Below, piece after piece: positions 24,871-38,600 of a DNA stretch of 64,000 nt. Position numbers and translations under genes: made by a program. Every line of letters begins with the position of its first letter. Positions within the stretch are counted from its first letter, which is position 1. Under the pieces are notes generated by a model. It was not told the DNA's origin and searched no databases. It saw only the letters and a program-made list of their open reading frames with translations. This DNA is from Elysia chlorotica (Eukaryota > Mollusca > Gastropoda > Plakobranchidae): contig RQTK01000234.1 in NCBI GenBank assembly GCA_003991915.1, positions 323,225 through 387,224 on the forward strand, written 5' to 3'.

Positions 24871-27800
24871 CGGACATAAACAGCTAATAGCCTACCATAC
24901 CTTTGAAGGAGAGAGAGTATTACTATTGCCAGAGCTTATTTATGAGTATACGGTGTTTTTCACCCACGAATGGATGGGCTTCAAGGAAACAATATGGATC
25001 CGAAAAAAAATTCACAAAAAATCAATAAATTGTTATTTTGAAAAACTAACAACACATATGATATAGAGCATAAAGCACATATACATACTGGTTTTTATCT
25101 TATAATTAAGACTTCTAAAAAGAATTACGCAGATTTTTCACAGCCCTGGTGTTTTTTACCCAGTCGAGTGGCGGTGAATATTAAATAAAAATCAAGTTCT
25201 GCTCTAGTGTTCGAAAGTTTTAAAGAAAAAACCAAGGCATGCTTTTATAGAATGCGTTAACTAGATAGACTGTTGCATGTACATTTATCAATTCTTTCAA
25301 AATCCAATTCATTCACTCTCATTCCACCTCAAACGAATAAATGAAACAACAGGAAAATGTTATGTTATTTAGTTCAAATGAACTTATGAAGTATTTATTT
25401 AAACCAGCAATAAATAATCACATATGTACATGTAATAAATAACCCCGATTTTGTTCCTTTTTAAGCACATAAAAATGACATAAACATAGTCCTTGGAAAC
25501 AAAAACAAAAATCACATGTAAATTTACCCGAATTGTACATGTGAATGTAAATTATAAAGCCAATCTCTAAAGCTGATATGCTGTCGTCAAATTAAATTAC
25601 TTTTTACTTCACGTTGCCTTCATTTTTCAAATAGAAAAACATATATTTAAAAAAAACATGATTCTTAAAAATTACTGTATTAGATGACAATGCCATGTAT
25701 TAAAAAAAAATAATGTATTAAAAAAAAATAACAACATTAATTCTTAACTATTAGTTAAAAATGCCATGTTGAACAAATACTCAACATTACAGATTTAATT
25801 GATGCAAAGAATGTTTGTTTCTGTACATCAAAAAGTAAAGATTATCTATCTTCTATCGAAATTTCATTCTTGTTTATGTATGATGTTGCTGCTTCGTTGT
25901 ATTTTTTTTTGGGGTTGTTTTTTTTTCAATTACTTTTTCTCCTTGGCAAAACTACAAGACACTACTAAGTACTTAATCCACACAAAAAATAAAATCGCGG
26001 TTGATTTTTGCATGGAGCCATTATCAAAAAGATTTAAAATTTTTAAAAATGCTATTGTTGCCCATTTAACAAGATGAACAAAATAATTATACAAAAACTA
26101 AAATGATCCATGGGTGTCTCAATATATTCACCCCACTTTCAACTGAAGCCTCGAAGACACAATATTTACTCCTCATCATTGTATGGAACTGGAACATGGT
26201 AATCAGTAACTTCCATATCAAGTATTCATCTTGTCCTTGATTAACAGGTTCAATTGTTTCCTTTTTATTGCTGTTCAATTGTAAAGACCAATATTTTAGA
26301 GATGATTGAAGGTGAAGTGTTATGTTCATGTCATTGTTAAATCATTTTGCATTATTGTTTTATAATGTACTAAGTCAATACATGAAGCAAAAACATTTTT
26401 CTCAAACACGCATCACAGATAATAATTGTCTTTACCCAGTGTAATATTAATGCAGCAATCTAATAAAATCAAAAGGTAAGAGTGACATATACCAATTTGT
26501 AAATATTTGACATGTAACATAATTCTTAATTTTATTGTTATGCAATATAACAAATTTTTTTATCTCATTTTTCATACGGTAATATTAAAATTAATAGTTT
26601 AAATTTTTATTATGTCCAAGATATTCTTTTATTAAAACAAAACACAACAGTAATACTTTAATGCTCATCTTTTTTGTTCTGGTTATCCCATCACCTATTA
26701 TGCATTGCAGTAATACAACCGGACTGTACATACCGCTACTACCAGTATCATCACATACACAAAGACCTATTCGTTGGCTATTTTTATCTTTTTTTTAAAT
26801 TTCATCAATAATTGGACTCCATAAATTTTTAGCAATATGGAATTTATTGATCCTTTATGGCATAATTTATACCTAAGTAATTGTTAGATATTGAATAAAC
26901 AAATTGAGGCACTTGCAAACTCATTAAAATCATTATGTATAACGATTGAAATCATGGTAAAAAAAAATGCTCTTTAATTTAACCAAAACTCATTAGACTT
27001 GATACAGGTAAAAAAAAATCAAAATGGGTTATGAAAAAGGCTTGCAAAGAAAAATATATACGCAACCCCTTTTTTTCTTAGTTTACAATAAATTTGTAAC
27101 TTCTAACTAATAATAATTATATATTGTAATGCCCATTAGATAAAATGTGTCTAATGCACATGACAGGGTAATACCACTTTGCTACATGCATTCTTAATGT
27201 TTTTTATTGTTTGTTTGTTGTTTTGTTTTTTTGCATAAGTAAGGTTATTGAAATATTTACAAGAGTCTCTAAGAAAATTCATGATTCAAAACAGTTTTGA
27301 TTTTTAAGACAAAATGTGCATCTTCTTTTTTTTTTTTCCTTGTATATTTTGTATATATTAAGTTCCCTTTGAATTAAATGCATAAAAATTTTTTCCCCTC
27401 AATAAAATCACTCATGTTTCCAACATGGCAATACAAGATGAAGCACATTTTTGCCACAAGGATAATTTCTCCTTTTTGAACCAGCTAAAATGATATTTAC
27501 ATTACTCAGATAACTGTATAGAATATCATTCTCAAACAATGTATGTGATCTTGAGGTTATCTTGAGCTTTAAGTGGAAGTTCAATATACGTACAGTGGAA
27601 ACCTTATAGTTAAAATTTTGACTTGAGGGAACGAATAAAAAATTTGAATTAAGAGAATTTAATTTCCCTAAACTTTTGAAAGGTGCATAAATGAAGAGTG
27701 AGAAAGACTATAGACAGTAGCTCAGACAAGTGGTCGCTATTTTGTTCTGTAGGCCTACATGTATAGTATGCCATACCTTTGTCTTTGATATCTACATATT

Positions 27801-29249
27801 AAAAAACAAAACAATGCAAGTAGGCCTACTGTTGGTTGAGCTTATCATTTAATATTTTTAACCATATTATACAGGTATTAAGATTATCCACAATGCCCCA
27901 ACATAGCTTTAAATAAAGTTACTAAAAAAACACAACAGTTTATAATTTACAGTAAGTAAATTTTCAGTGAATGCACGTTGTAACATGATTATATAATGGT
28001 AAAACCTCTGTCTAATACAAACTTAGCAATCTTACTGCCTAATAAAAGCAGTAAACAGTTTGCATGGAACTAGAGGCATTTTTTATCCATTGTGAAGTCA
28101 AGCAACACTTCAACAAACCAAAAAATGTTGCATCCAGTAGACTGTAATCAAGGAAACTGTGGCAAGTAATGCTTTTTTAAAAAATTTAAAAAGTAGTTTC
28201 ATAGTTGCAAGTGTTGTGCTGTTAATGACTGTAATGTGTGTAATATTCTATAGACCTAGGACCCATAATTTTTTAATTAAGTCTAGTCAGGAGCTTGGGA
28301 AAAACAAGGTGTAAAGGTAAGGTCAACATAATAAAGAATCAGTCAAAATGCCAATCACTAGCACAAATAAAGTTAATTGGGGCAACAGTGGGAGTTATGG
28401 AGAGGATAGGACCAACTAGGGTGTATAAAGATTCATAACAAGAAGGTTCAAAAGTCAAATCATTCGATTTAACGTAGTGAGCTTTTATGCTGCATTGAAG
28501 TTACAACGCATAATTTTAAATTTTGACAAGGTTCTCAAAGTACAAGCCAGCAAGTAAACCATTTCCCATGTTGTGTGCTTTGCCTAATTTTCTTTCACCT
28601 GTAAAGATGTTCGACACACCATACTACACTTTTGATGGTTGAACGTATTCCTATTCCATACCCCAGAGCTATCACATTAAAAATTACATTTTTTTTTTGC
28701 ACTGTAAATTTGCCAAAGACCTCTGTGGGGAGTGGTATATCACGATTTAACTCTTTGGGTAGTGTTTCAAATGTTATAAAATTAAAATAAGTTGACAAGG
28801 AAGTCAGAATGATTTCTTGTTGTACTGCTCTTGATCTTTACACTGCATTTTTTCTTGGTGAGCATTTTAGATTCATATGAACTTTCATTGTGTTAACTTC
28901 TCTCACTTAGGTTTAAATCAGAGAGCTTCTTAACTATGGTCAAAACATTGACAGCCTATCAGATTGATCATAAATCCATTTTGGTGTCATTATGGACGAT
29001 TTGATTGTCCTTGACCTAGCAGCTATTTTGTCATATTTGTGCGTAAATAAGCACTGGGGTTCATACATTGTACTTGAAACCATGTTCTTCACCTTCAATG
29101 CCTGGAGGGTTAGCAGCTTCTAGGGTTATTTAAGCAATTGAAACCGAGTCATGCTAAGACCTTGATTATGATCTTTCAAACTATCATTACAGAAGCAGTC
29201 CCTCATCGGAAATAAATTAAAGCAAACAAACTTTCAACCGCCGCCCTGA
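24871..29249. other. gene-poor AT-rich region, GID4 3' side
   Basis: No convincing exon on either strand over about 4.4 kb. It probably includes a long GID4 3' UTR at its right end (minus strand) and AT-rich spacer. One end of a pogo-like MITE is at 27592. Short frames such as those at 25799-26329 and 28595-28798 have no protein-like features. Confidence 0.55.
27592..27665 (+). mobile_element. single end of a pogo-like MITE
   Basis: TACAGTGGAAACCTTATAGT matches the terminal repeat seen at 29331 and, inverted, at 52242. Downstream GAATTAAGAGAATTTAATT matches interior sequence of the other copies. No matching opposite end was found, so it is a solo or decayed end. Confidence 0.5.
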
Positions 29250-32200
29250 TCATCTGAACTGAAAGACACCTGTGCTCTTCTCTGGAACATGATGCAACTT
29301 CAAAGATTGGAACCTGAAACAAACAAAAAGTACACTGGAAACCTCATAATTTACCATTAATATAATCAATAGTACCAAAGAAAGAAAAATAACCTACTCT
29401 CTCGCAAAATTCTGTTTCTCAGAAATTCGAATTATCAGATTTCGTGTTGTCGGATTTCCACTGTAAATAAAAACAATATTGTTCCTAAATTGAAAGACAA
29501 ATTTCAAAGTATCCTGATATCACCTACCACATTAAGGCATTACTAGGTATTGTATGCAAATTCATATCTAAATCTAAACAACTAAGCTCAATCACAATAA
29601 CTGATCAACATAGATTTAATGCAGAAAAAGGTTTTAATATAGCTTCCGTAGACTTCACACAATAACAGTAACACATGAAATTTAATTTAATAAAATATTA
29701 TTACCCATTTATAATATTGCAATTGCACAAGTATTATTATGTTTTGGTCAAATTCACTTACATTTCAGAATTTCTGTGATAGTAGTATCCCTCAATAGTG
29801 GCTGCTGACTTCTGAAAACAGATGTAGTAAAAACCAGCAAATGATGCTCCGTTGATGTCTTTAATGGTGTGGTCTGGTACCAGAAAATGTTCCTGGTGGC
29901 ATAAAGCAAAGACTTAATTTAGAGTCATATATATATATATACAAACAGAATCAATACATTTGTAAAATATGAAAGTAAAACCCTAACAGCATGTCTGGTT
30001 CTATTAATTCTCGGCACATTTCATATATAAAGTTGTTTTTATATATTGCATTTATATAGCCCACTTCCAGGAACAATCATGCTCAATGCGCTTAATAATT
30101 TCCCTTATCACAATTACAAAAGAAACATAACTATATAACGTTGACACAGTACAATATTACATTCAAAAGTCACAAGGAATCGTTATATATATCTACAACA
30201 TTAACCACAGGTTCAATTTTAATCATCAAAAAGGTAGAATTTTAGTGTGCGTTTAAAAATTTCAATGGAAGTTGTCTCCCTTATGTTTTTTTGGAGGTTG
30301 TTCCATACTTTAGGACCGAGATAACAAAAAGATCGTTGACCTCTTGATTTATAATTGCAATTTGGTACAATAAGGATGGTTTTATCAACTGAAAATGTAA
30401 GCTGCCTAGCACATACATACATCTCGAGATAGTCAGAAAGATATGTAGGTGCCATCGAACTAAGGCATTTATAGTAAATTAAGCACAACTTGTAAAGTAT
30501 CCTTTTTTAACAGGCAACCAATGAAGATGGTGTAGAAAAGGGCTGATGTGCTTACGTTTTTTCATTATCATAATAAGCCTTGTTGCGCTATTTTAAATCA
30601 TTTGCAAGCGATGAATAGTGTTGTTGGGGAGACATGCCAGTAAAACGTTAGAGTAATCAAGTTTATATAATAACAAAGATGTAACAAGGGTCTTGGTCAC
30701 ATTCTCCTATAAACAGGTTTCTATGCTTGCGATGTTTCTAATTTGAAATTATAACTTCTTACAGCACATTCTAAGAGTAAAGAGGTGGGCACATGATCAC
30801 ATGTTGTTGGTACACAGTTTTTCATGTGTTTTAGAACTTCAATTTCTGTCACATTGTCAAATGCATGGAAAAACGTACCTGTAAATGATTCGTAGTAAAC
30901 TGGTAACAATTGTTGTGCGTGTAAATAATCTTGTTGATTTTTTGAGTGTGAAAAATGCTGCAAAACGTTTTGTTCCAGAGGGTAGGGCGATATTATCCTT
31001 GCCAAGAAGCTGATTTGTTGCAGCAAAAAGACCTTATAAATACTATTGCTACAATGTTTACTGAGCATGATTTAATTCTTGATTATGAAAAATGACTTGC
31101 TACAGACCTAATTTTGCTAAGCAATCAAATTGATAGTCTTTGGTCCTATTTTGATCTTACCTTCCACCGCATATACACAAAATCTGATGCATGAAGGGCC
31201 TCATAGTCAAAATTATCAGCATTGAAATTTTTGGCACATGTATGAAAGGAATCAAATTTGCCCTGGAGAGAAAAATAGAAGAGAAATAAACTTTATTATA
31301 GAGAGTGAATTACACATTTACATTGATGAACTCAACAATAAAAAGCTGAAACTGCAATACTAAAAAAAAAGAAATGACAAATAAAACACAGCTTAATATA
31401 TCCATTATGTGCTGTGCTTTACATTACTGCCTTGGTGATCATGCCCCCTATACGTCTCCGATGCTCTACTGCTTTCAACAATCAATGTCTCTATCAGTAT
31501 CACTTTCTCTTATTTAAAAAAGAAAACCACGTAGCGATTTTTTTTGGTCAACATTTTTCCTGCTTTAAAATATAATTGGCTTTACCCAGTGCTTCCTGTC
31601 AACATCTTCGTCTGCATCCCACTTTCTGGTCAAAAATGGGTGTGTCCTGCTGATAATTTCTCCATCGAAATATGTGGTCAGTGTTGGATACTCCTCCGTC
31701 AATCCTTTGATCTTTAGATAGCCACACAAAAATGCTTTTTCCTCATCCACATGCTGAAAGGCAATACCATGTTTTAAAAATCCATCCATGAGTACTAACT
31801 ACTATACATAATAATAAAAGTCATTGTACAATCACTGCTGCAAACAAATGTGGTGCAACATATCATGAGAAAATTTGGAAGTGTCTATTTAAAGTTTTAA
31901 AATGGACATAGATCATTAGATGTAGCATAAAAATATAATTCTTAAATCTTAAAAATAGGGCCTTGTGATAAACTCTGAAATGGAAAAAGAAAGTGTCTGT
32001 ATTGAATGCAAAGAAAACAAGATTCATGAATCACAGACAAATGAGAAATGTTAAAAGTAAAACCATCAAGTATACTATTATGATTCAACAAAAACAGATT
32101 GCTGACTGCTCTACATGAGTGAACACCAAGTAAGATTGCAATAGCAAAGAAAAAAATAACAGACCATAACAATATAGAAGGGTAAAAATATTGTTAAAAT

Positions 32201-32823
32201 GAAAATCATGAAATGTTTGCTGCTGACAATCATGGCATATGGAGCAGAGGCATGGACAATTAAAAAAGGGATTAGAAGAAAATCAGCAGTGCTGAAAAAG
32301 CGGTTTTAAAGACAATCTACTTTAGAAGGTTAAGTTGAAACAAGAAAAAAAACAGATGACAGTGATTAGAGATTAAAAGAATAAAGATACCAAGACTTAT
32401 TTTAAGTGTCATCAGAAAAGAAAATTATTTATTATAATCTAGGCCTATTCTTTGGACATGTCTGCAGAAGTATTTTAAAGACTTCTGGTGGCTATCATGC
32501 AGGGTAAGATCAAAGGCAGGAGGAGCAGAGGATGCAGGCAGCAAACGGTGCTGGATTATAGGTGATATATGGATAATGTGGTTTATATCTAGTCTAGATC
32601 TATCTCTAGATCAGGTTCAATTTTACTATTAAAGTTGACTAAAACTTGCCTGTAACACGACCTCAACTTCGTAACGATTGCCTTTACTTGTCTGATCACC
32701 CTGAAACCGTGATCCATTATACAATAGAGTAGTTGGAATGCCTTTCATAGTAACTCTCGAGTATGCTGGTGGACTTGGGTCCAAATCCGCGAGGGTAATA
32801 ACACGATATTCATCACTTTCCAT
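29250..32823 (-). CDS. GID4: GID/CTLH E3 ligase substrate receptor GID4, 5 exons
   Basis: Substrate-recognition subunit of the CTLH/GID ubiquitin ligase, which binds proteins with N-terminal Pro. Exons: 32823-32650, 31753-31586, 31262-31161, 29892-29762, 29313-29250; phases match and the product is 212 residues, with a shorter N-terminus than the roughly 300-residue human protein. The beta-barrel core is very conserved: [77 protein letters not shown], ending [17 protein letters not shown]. Intron 1 uses a GC donor (CAG|GCAAGT). Introns carry LINE and MITE debris. It is head to head with ATPAF2, 2.8 kb apart. Confidence 0.97.
29331..29464. mobile_element. pogo-like MITE, about 134 bp, in GID4 intron 4
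   Basis: Starts TA-CACTGGAAACCTCATAATT and ends GGATTTCCACTG-TA, giving imperfect terminal inverted repeats and TA flanks. The interior has AGAAATTCGAATTATCAGA. It begins 18 bases from the acceptor of the last GID4 exon. The repeats and TA target resemble pogo/Tigger-type Tc1/mariner elements. No coding capacity. Confidence 0.7.
30040..30715 (-). mobile_element. LINE 3' end (CR1/L2-like RT tail)
   Basis: The minus strand reads [20 protein letters not shown], then [12 protein letters not shown], then [18 protein letters not shown] and [20 protein letters not shown], the usual order in the C-terminal part of CR1/L2/Jockey-type reverse transcriptases (LDYCN..LP..LHWLPV..YK.L.G.AP.YL.DLL). The 3' end carries GCGCATTGAGCATGATTG and GGGCTATATAAATGCAATAT. 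It has several stops and frameshifts and lies in GID4 intron 3 in the same orientation as the gene. Confidence 0.82.
30721..31068 (-). other. open frame of 115 codons of unknown origin, GID4 intron 3
   Basis: Unbroken minus-strand frame directly upstream of the LINE tail, with segments such as [19 protein letters not shown] and [15 protein letters not shown]. It has ordinary amino-acid composition, but I do not recognise it. It may be an insertion of another element into the LINE or an unidentified part of one. It is not a GID4 exon because the flanking GID4 exons join in phase without it. Confidence 0.35.
32205..32575 (+). mobile_element. LINE C-terminal remnant in GID4 intron 1
   Basis: The plus strand reads [15 protein letters not shown], then after frame changes [11 protein letters not shown] and [12 protein letters not shown]. 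This is the GAETW...GHVLR...GRRGRGR order of a non-LTR retrotransposon C-terminus. Heavily decayed and opposite to the gene. Confidence 0.62.
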
Positions 32824-33179
32824 GGCTGTAGGTGTGGCAGATTCTTAGATTTAGATCTAGAGATGAATAGATCTAGCGGGTCTGCGAAATATTCGGTTTT
32901 AGATGTTGCAATATCTCAGAAGATTATTTTCCACTTCCAACAAATTATTTTTATTCTTAACCCAGATGTCGAAAGAAAATTTAAATAAGTCTCTTCAAGA
33001 TTTTATGCAATATTTTTCTAAGGATAAAAGTTAGGAGGAACGTTCCAAATAACATCGAGAAAATCTTGCTTCGTTGTTAAATCGGAGTGATCTACCTTGC
33101 ATGGTTGTACTTCCTAAAGTTGGTGTAAATGCAGCGACAATGATAGAGCAGATCAGAGTATGCAACCGCAAAAAAAAAA

Positions 33180-33680
33180 AAAACCAGTATAGCGCTCCTT
33201 CCCTCCCAGCTTATGAGAAGTTACCCATCTACTCCATCCTTTCATTTCAGGATGATGATGACAAATCTTCAGAACAGATAGTGAAATCCCCGACGGCATG
33301 CCTTAGAGTTAGACCCGACTAAATCTTCAAGGCACTCGTCGATGCGAGCTATACTAAACTTGTCTCGCACGGTCTGTGAATTGAGTTTCCGGTAGTCGCA
33401 ACAAAGCCTCTGCCTCACTCCACTCGACTTCTTTCGTACCTCCACAATGAGGATAGCGTAGGCAGCAGGAGCTTGGTCTCAATAATTCGGCGGTGTGGCT
33501 AGGAGATGGGGACATCCTTGCGGAGGATGATCATGTGCTTTTGGACGGGGTTGCTCGGCCCAAGTCATCGTTACTCCAAGCAAACACTTCAGAGTGTCGC
33601 CTTAGCACGTCCATCAACAGAGCAGTCCCTAAAAAAGTGGCCACGGTGGTACCGCTTTTCCTCATCCTCTTCCTCCTACA
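33180..33680 (-). mobile_element. Ty3/gypsy-like pol fossil
   Basis: The minus strand carries a reverse-transcriptase-like stretch of a Ty3/gypsy LTR retrotransposon (the DYRKLN region and the conserved stretch after it, preceded by linker sequence). It is a broken fragment; no LTRs, capsid or integrase part could be assigned nearby. It lies between the GID4 and ATPAF2 starts and looks old. Confidence 0.65.
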
Positions 33681-33734
33681 CCAGACCACCTATCGCAGGG
33701 TGCGTCCAAAGTGCCAGTCGCCTTGCATCTCAGG

Positions 33735-34022
33735 GCTCAGGGGGAGGGGGGCCGCTCACATGGTAGAGTTTTAGTTTCCAGATAGGGAGGTCCACGGTTT
33801 GCATCCAGCTATTGGTTAAAATGTATTTTGTCTGAATTCGATCCCAACGGGTTGGGTCGGCAGTGCAATGTGACTGGCTGTGACAGAAATTCAACTGGCA
33901 GGTCTTCCCGCCCTTTCTCATGTATGGCAGAACATAAAATTGTCAGACGTCATTTTGGGGCCCGTTCACAATAGTGTCTATATAGTGATGGCGTTGCAAT
34001 TAAGCAACCAACTCAACTCAAC
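33735..34022 (+). mobile_element. full-length tRNA-derived SINE
   Basis: Head GCTCACATGGTAGAG (A-box-like) and GGTTTGCATCC (B-box-like) about 35 bases later, body with CTCATGTATGGCAGAACATA and ATTGTCAGACGTC, tail AAGCAACCAACTCAACTCAA. The best complete copy of the family also seen at 15224, 20425 and 23695. Confidence 0.78.
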
Positions 34023-35609
34023 CCAGACGCTCCATCATCTCAGTTCATCGGAATTGTATACACAAAAACTTTAAACAAATCCGAGAACCTTAAATGGTTT
34101 AAATAAGGAACAAGTATTGAAATTGGGAGAAATTTAGCACATCTTACCACTGGTTGTATTATCAAATATCTAGTGACAAGACAAATTGACCCGCGCGCCA
34201 TGTGGGATTAAATTTTTGGACCAAGAGCCCTAGGGATGCTCATCGCGCCGTGTTATATGATTGGTCAGACATACACCCAGTCACAATCAAACATTGAGAA
34301 AGCAAGGAATACATTAAGATTGGACATCGACTGACCACTAAATACATCTAGGACATCAATATGCAAGTGTCAAACGATGTAATGCTTTAGATCCTATAAT
34401 TGGTGAGAATTCGAACGACAGAGACAGGAAGATGGGAATTAACCTATAGTTACAAATGGATTATGTAAGATATGTTACATACATCGGTCACCAAGGCCTT
34501 CCTTTCATCTCTGTTACCGGTTGTCTCGATGAATATATTGATAGGGGTTTCTTTTCTCGTTCAGTAATTTTCAGATGGGCATTTTGGTTTCACCTTTTTT
34601 CCACATGCAATGTTTTTCCTAGTCCATTGGCATTGGCTCGGTTTTATTCCCAGAGATTTTGAGCAATCTTTCTCTAATGGTTTTGAGTAATGGTCTGATC
34701 TTGAGTAACCGACATATCTGTTGCTTCTCCGTTTGTTTTCTTTTCTTTCGACACTTTTTCTGATTTATCACGTTTCTACTTCTTTCGGTCTTTTATGTCG
34801 GTCTTTGGTGATATTCCAGCTCTCGCACCCAAGTTACCCATGTATACATGCATGCAGTAGGCTTATAGTCAACGCACAATCATGCTTTTAAGGAAATAAG
34901 TTTGGTCTGAGTTTTATGTTTCTGTTGCTGGAAATATATTCCTTTAGATTATTCTTTATTTTCAACTCCTGTTTCACAGTTGCCATGTGGTATTATTGTG
35001 AAACCCAGGTTCTTGATTTTTTATAACGTATTTAAACCCTTATCAAGTGCATGAGGTGTTACTTTATTGGGACGTCTGACTTAGGCCTACGATGCCCTCA
35101 GCGCTCATCGCATTTAGTTGAGATTTTTTTCCCTGTCCATTTCGCCTTCAAACTTCTCTTTTTAATACTTTCATATAATCACTCTGTTTTAGCTCTGAAA
35201 ACTGAAATTTTCAAACACCATCTACTCCTCTTCACATGGCTTTGCAATTTTGCATCCTCTATTTAATTTGTTAGGGGGAAATCAAAGGTAATTTTCTCAC
35301 CCCTTTTCTGGTTGTTTTGAATACTGCATAAACTTAGAAAAAAACCGTCCTTTTTATCTAAACGAGCTAGCTTTAAGCGTTTCAAGTCATTTTGCCTTTT
35401 CATTCTGTCACCTTGATTGAAATTAATATAAAAGGCATTGAAAAATATTTTAGAAGTATTCTACATGTAACGAAATAATAATTTTAGTAATATTTTTACA
35501 TTTGTTTGTATATATTGGGGTTAAATCAATTACTTATCAAACTCTATAGACAAATAGATTTGACCTGGGTATGTAACATCTGGCTCTTTGTATAATTGGT
35601 GAGAACAAA
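34023..35609. other. ATPAF2 upstream region, no gene seen
   Basis: No exon recognised. Contains a short GC-richer patch with ACCCGCGCGCCATG near 34190 and otherwise AT-rich sequence. Together with 32824-33179 this is the shared upstream region of GID4 and ATPAF2. Confidence 0.5.
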
Positions 35610-38600
35610 ATGGCAGCCTCCATAACCCCAAAACTTTGTCGTTTAATTTCAGGATACAACCAAACATTGTGTCGGGCAAGTTATTGTGGCAGGCTACGCC
35701 ATATCGAGGATAGTTGCAAACGATGGCTACACAATCCCAGAGGTAACGTAATTAAACTGATTTTAAATAATGGACCAGATCTAATGATTTTATTTTTGGT
35801 CTAGATCTAGATACGTATCTATTCAAGATCTGGAACACCTATGGCCTGATTTTTACCTAGCCATCCAATCCCCTAGATATCTGACGAAACGAATGGAGGA
35901 TTCGGGGATTTTAAGTCACAGAAGATCGCTCAGAACTAAATCCAGACCTAATGCTTACTGGTCTGCAAGTGTGAGCTCGCTCAGAAAAAATGCAAGATGA
36001 TGAAAACTTGGTCACATCGAAAATCAAAATTCAAGAAAAATAGATCTATTACTTGTTTAGGGTATTTTGTAGTCTTTGGAGGTTTTGCGGTGCCGATTAG
36101 CGAATTAACAAAGATTAGGGTAAAAGATTAGCGAATTAACATACATTTATCATGCTTGTCTGGTCACTATTCTAAAACAAATAAATCGAGGTCTGGATCT
36201 GACAGAGATGCATGTATCTTATGTGATAGCTACATTGTATCTAGGACAATCAACACATTCTGCATCTAGTATTTAATAATTTATAATTTAATTCTAAATT
36301 GATATAATCTAGATCTATATCAGGATTTCTGCTAAAAATGTTTCAGTATGATATTCGCATGTTTTTCTCCAATCTTTTAAAAAAAAACACAAACAAACAA
36401 AACAACTCGTGTCTTCATGGATTGAATGCACACTGCACAGTTAAAAATTTACCCAAATTCTGGTTAATGAAAATAGAGCAAATCTAGAGTAAAAATAAAC
36501 TTCGTTTTGGCCGATATAGATGTACACAATAAACAATTTGGGTTTTAGGAAAGAAGAAAATCTGCTCTGTTGCACATTTTGTTTACCGACAAACATCTGT
36601 TAGCAAGAAATAGTAAATGTAATACATCGATTTCGTTTAATAAATGTAACCTTTTATCATCTCAGGGACATTCTCAGAGCTTCTCTCTAGAGACAAACAA
36701 AAATCTTGAACATTTTCAGCTCTAGGGAGGCGTCGCTCTTTTGAGCCCCCTCTTTCTCCATTACTAAAGTTCCAGAAATTTTGTCAGGATCAGGTGACAT
36801 CCCTGACTTCACTGCCTGTTTGCTTCACCTCTCTTCACCTGTGCTTATAAGACTGATGCAACAAAGAAGGCCAGAAAAATTGCATCCTTTCGTTGGATGA
36901 TATTCCTAATACTAGTATAAAAACACTATGTCCTAAGTGAATAAGACGAGTTCGTCTTCAAGTCACCCACTATTACTGCAAGGTACCCAGTTGTGCTGGG
37001 GTCAGAGTGCTATAGGCTAAAATGGACTGAGCGCAGTGGCTCAAGTTCTCTCACGGCAGAGCCGAAAAGTCTCTCCAGGAAGGATAAAGTAAAAGGTACA
37101 TTTATATCACAAAAGTCAGTCCTTAGAACTCCTGGCTTAAGAGCAGGACGTCCATGATTCGAATATCAGCCAGTGCATACTTCTCCCATTACAGACCTAA
37201 AGGGGGCATAAAACCCATAGAAAATTTTCAGTCAGTGGCGGCACATATTAAATACTATTTCTAGTTCATTTATCTGGAGCGGTTCAGGAATTATTTGTAG
37301 ATTTGTATTTAACCTCATAGTAAAGACTTAATAATACACTATCCGATATAATATATGCACCTAATTCAAATTACTACACAGCCAATGGTATGTTTCTTAA
37401 GAGTTTAAGAAAAATGAACTAAAAATTCTGGAGAAAGGCTACTTCCAGTATCTATGTTAATCATATTTTGATGTTATAAAGAAATGATCTTTATATAATT
37501 ATAAAAAATATCCTACAATTAAAAAAAAGGAGAATATGTTCAATTTTATTTATTTAACAAAGTATTTAATAAAAAGGAAAATGACCATTTTCCTTGTAAC
37601 AAATGCACCAAACTACCAAATTCTAGGTTACATTTAATAACATTTCTCAATTTTTATACTTTTACTTTCAGAATTGAAAAAGTTTTACAAGCAAGCAACC
37701 ATTTCTACTGCAGATGGTATGTAAATTGGATACGTTTTCAGATCAAGGCGATATTTAAAAAATCAAGTAACTCATGATACTAAGTCTCATCAAAATTATT
37801 ATTTCACTGGCAAATTTGAAATCCATTTAAAGGTTTTTGTAATTACACTGTTTCATTCAGCTATCTGTTTAGTTAAAATAAGGTCATATTTTTATTTTTG
37901 TGTACACGTGTGTGTGTTTTTTTGTATTTTTATTGTTATCTTTTTTTTGTATTTGTGTGTTATTTTTGTCAGGTTGGTACGAAATAAACTTGGATAAAAA
38001 AAAGCTGCGCACGCCTCATGGCAATGTTTTCAAAGTACCAAGTGAGCCTCTGGCATTGGCAGTGGCCACGGAGTGGAACTCGCAGGAGATCGTTGTCAAC
38101 AGACCTAACATGCATTTGGTGAGTACTCTACAAAAACTTGTTTACAGACCTAACATGCATTTGGTGAGTACTCTACGAAAAGTTGTTTACAGACCTAACA
38201 TGCATTTGGTGAGTACTCTACGAAAAGTTGTTTACAGACCTAACATGCATTTGGTGAGTACTCTACGAAAAGTTGTTTACAGACCTAACATGCATTTGGT
38301 GAGTACTCTACGAAAAGTTGTTTACAGACCTAACATGCATTTGGTGAGTACTCTACAAAAACTTGTTTACAGACCTAACATGCATTTGGTGAGTACTCTA
38401 CACAAACCTGTTTACAGACCTAACATGCATTTGGTGAGTATTCTAGAAAATGTCGAGAGAGCTAATATACATTTGGTGAGTTTGGTGGAAAATTTGTCAA
38501 CAGAAACAATAATACATATTATGTATTTGGCAATATATATTACACTAATACGTCTATATTACTTTAATAAGTGTTTTAGTTTTGTATATATTTATAACTA

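Noticed and set aside
28595-28798. 67-codon frame in the GID4 downstream region
   Set aside because: No splice context, no protein similarity that I recognise, typical length for chance in AT-rich DNA.
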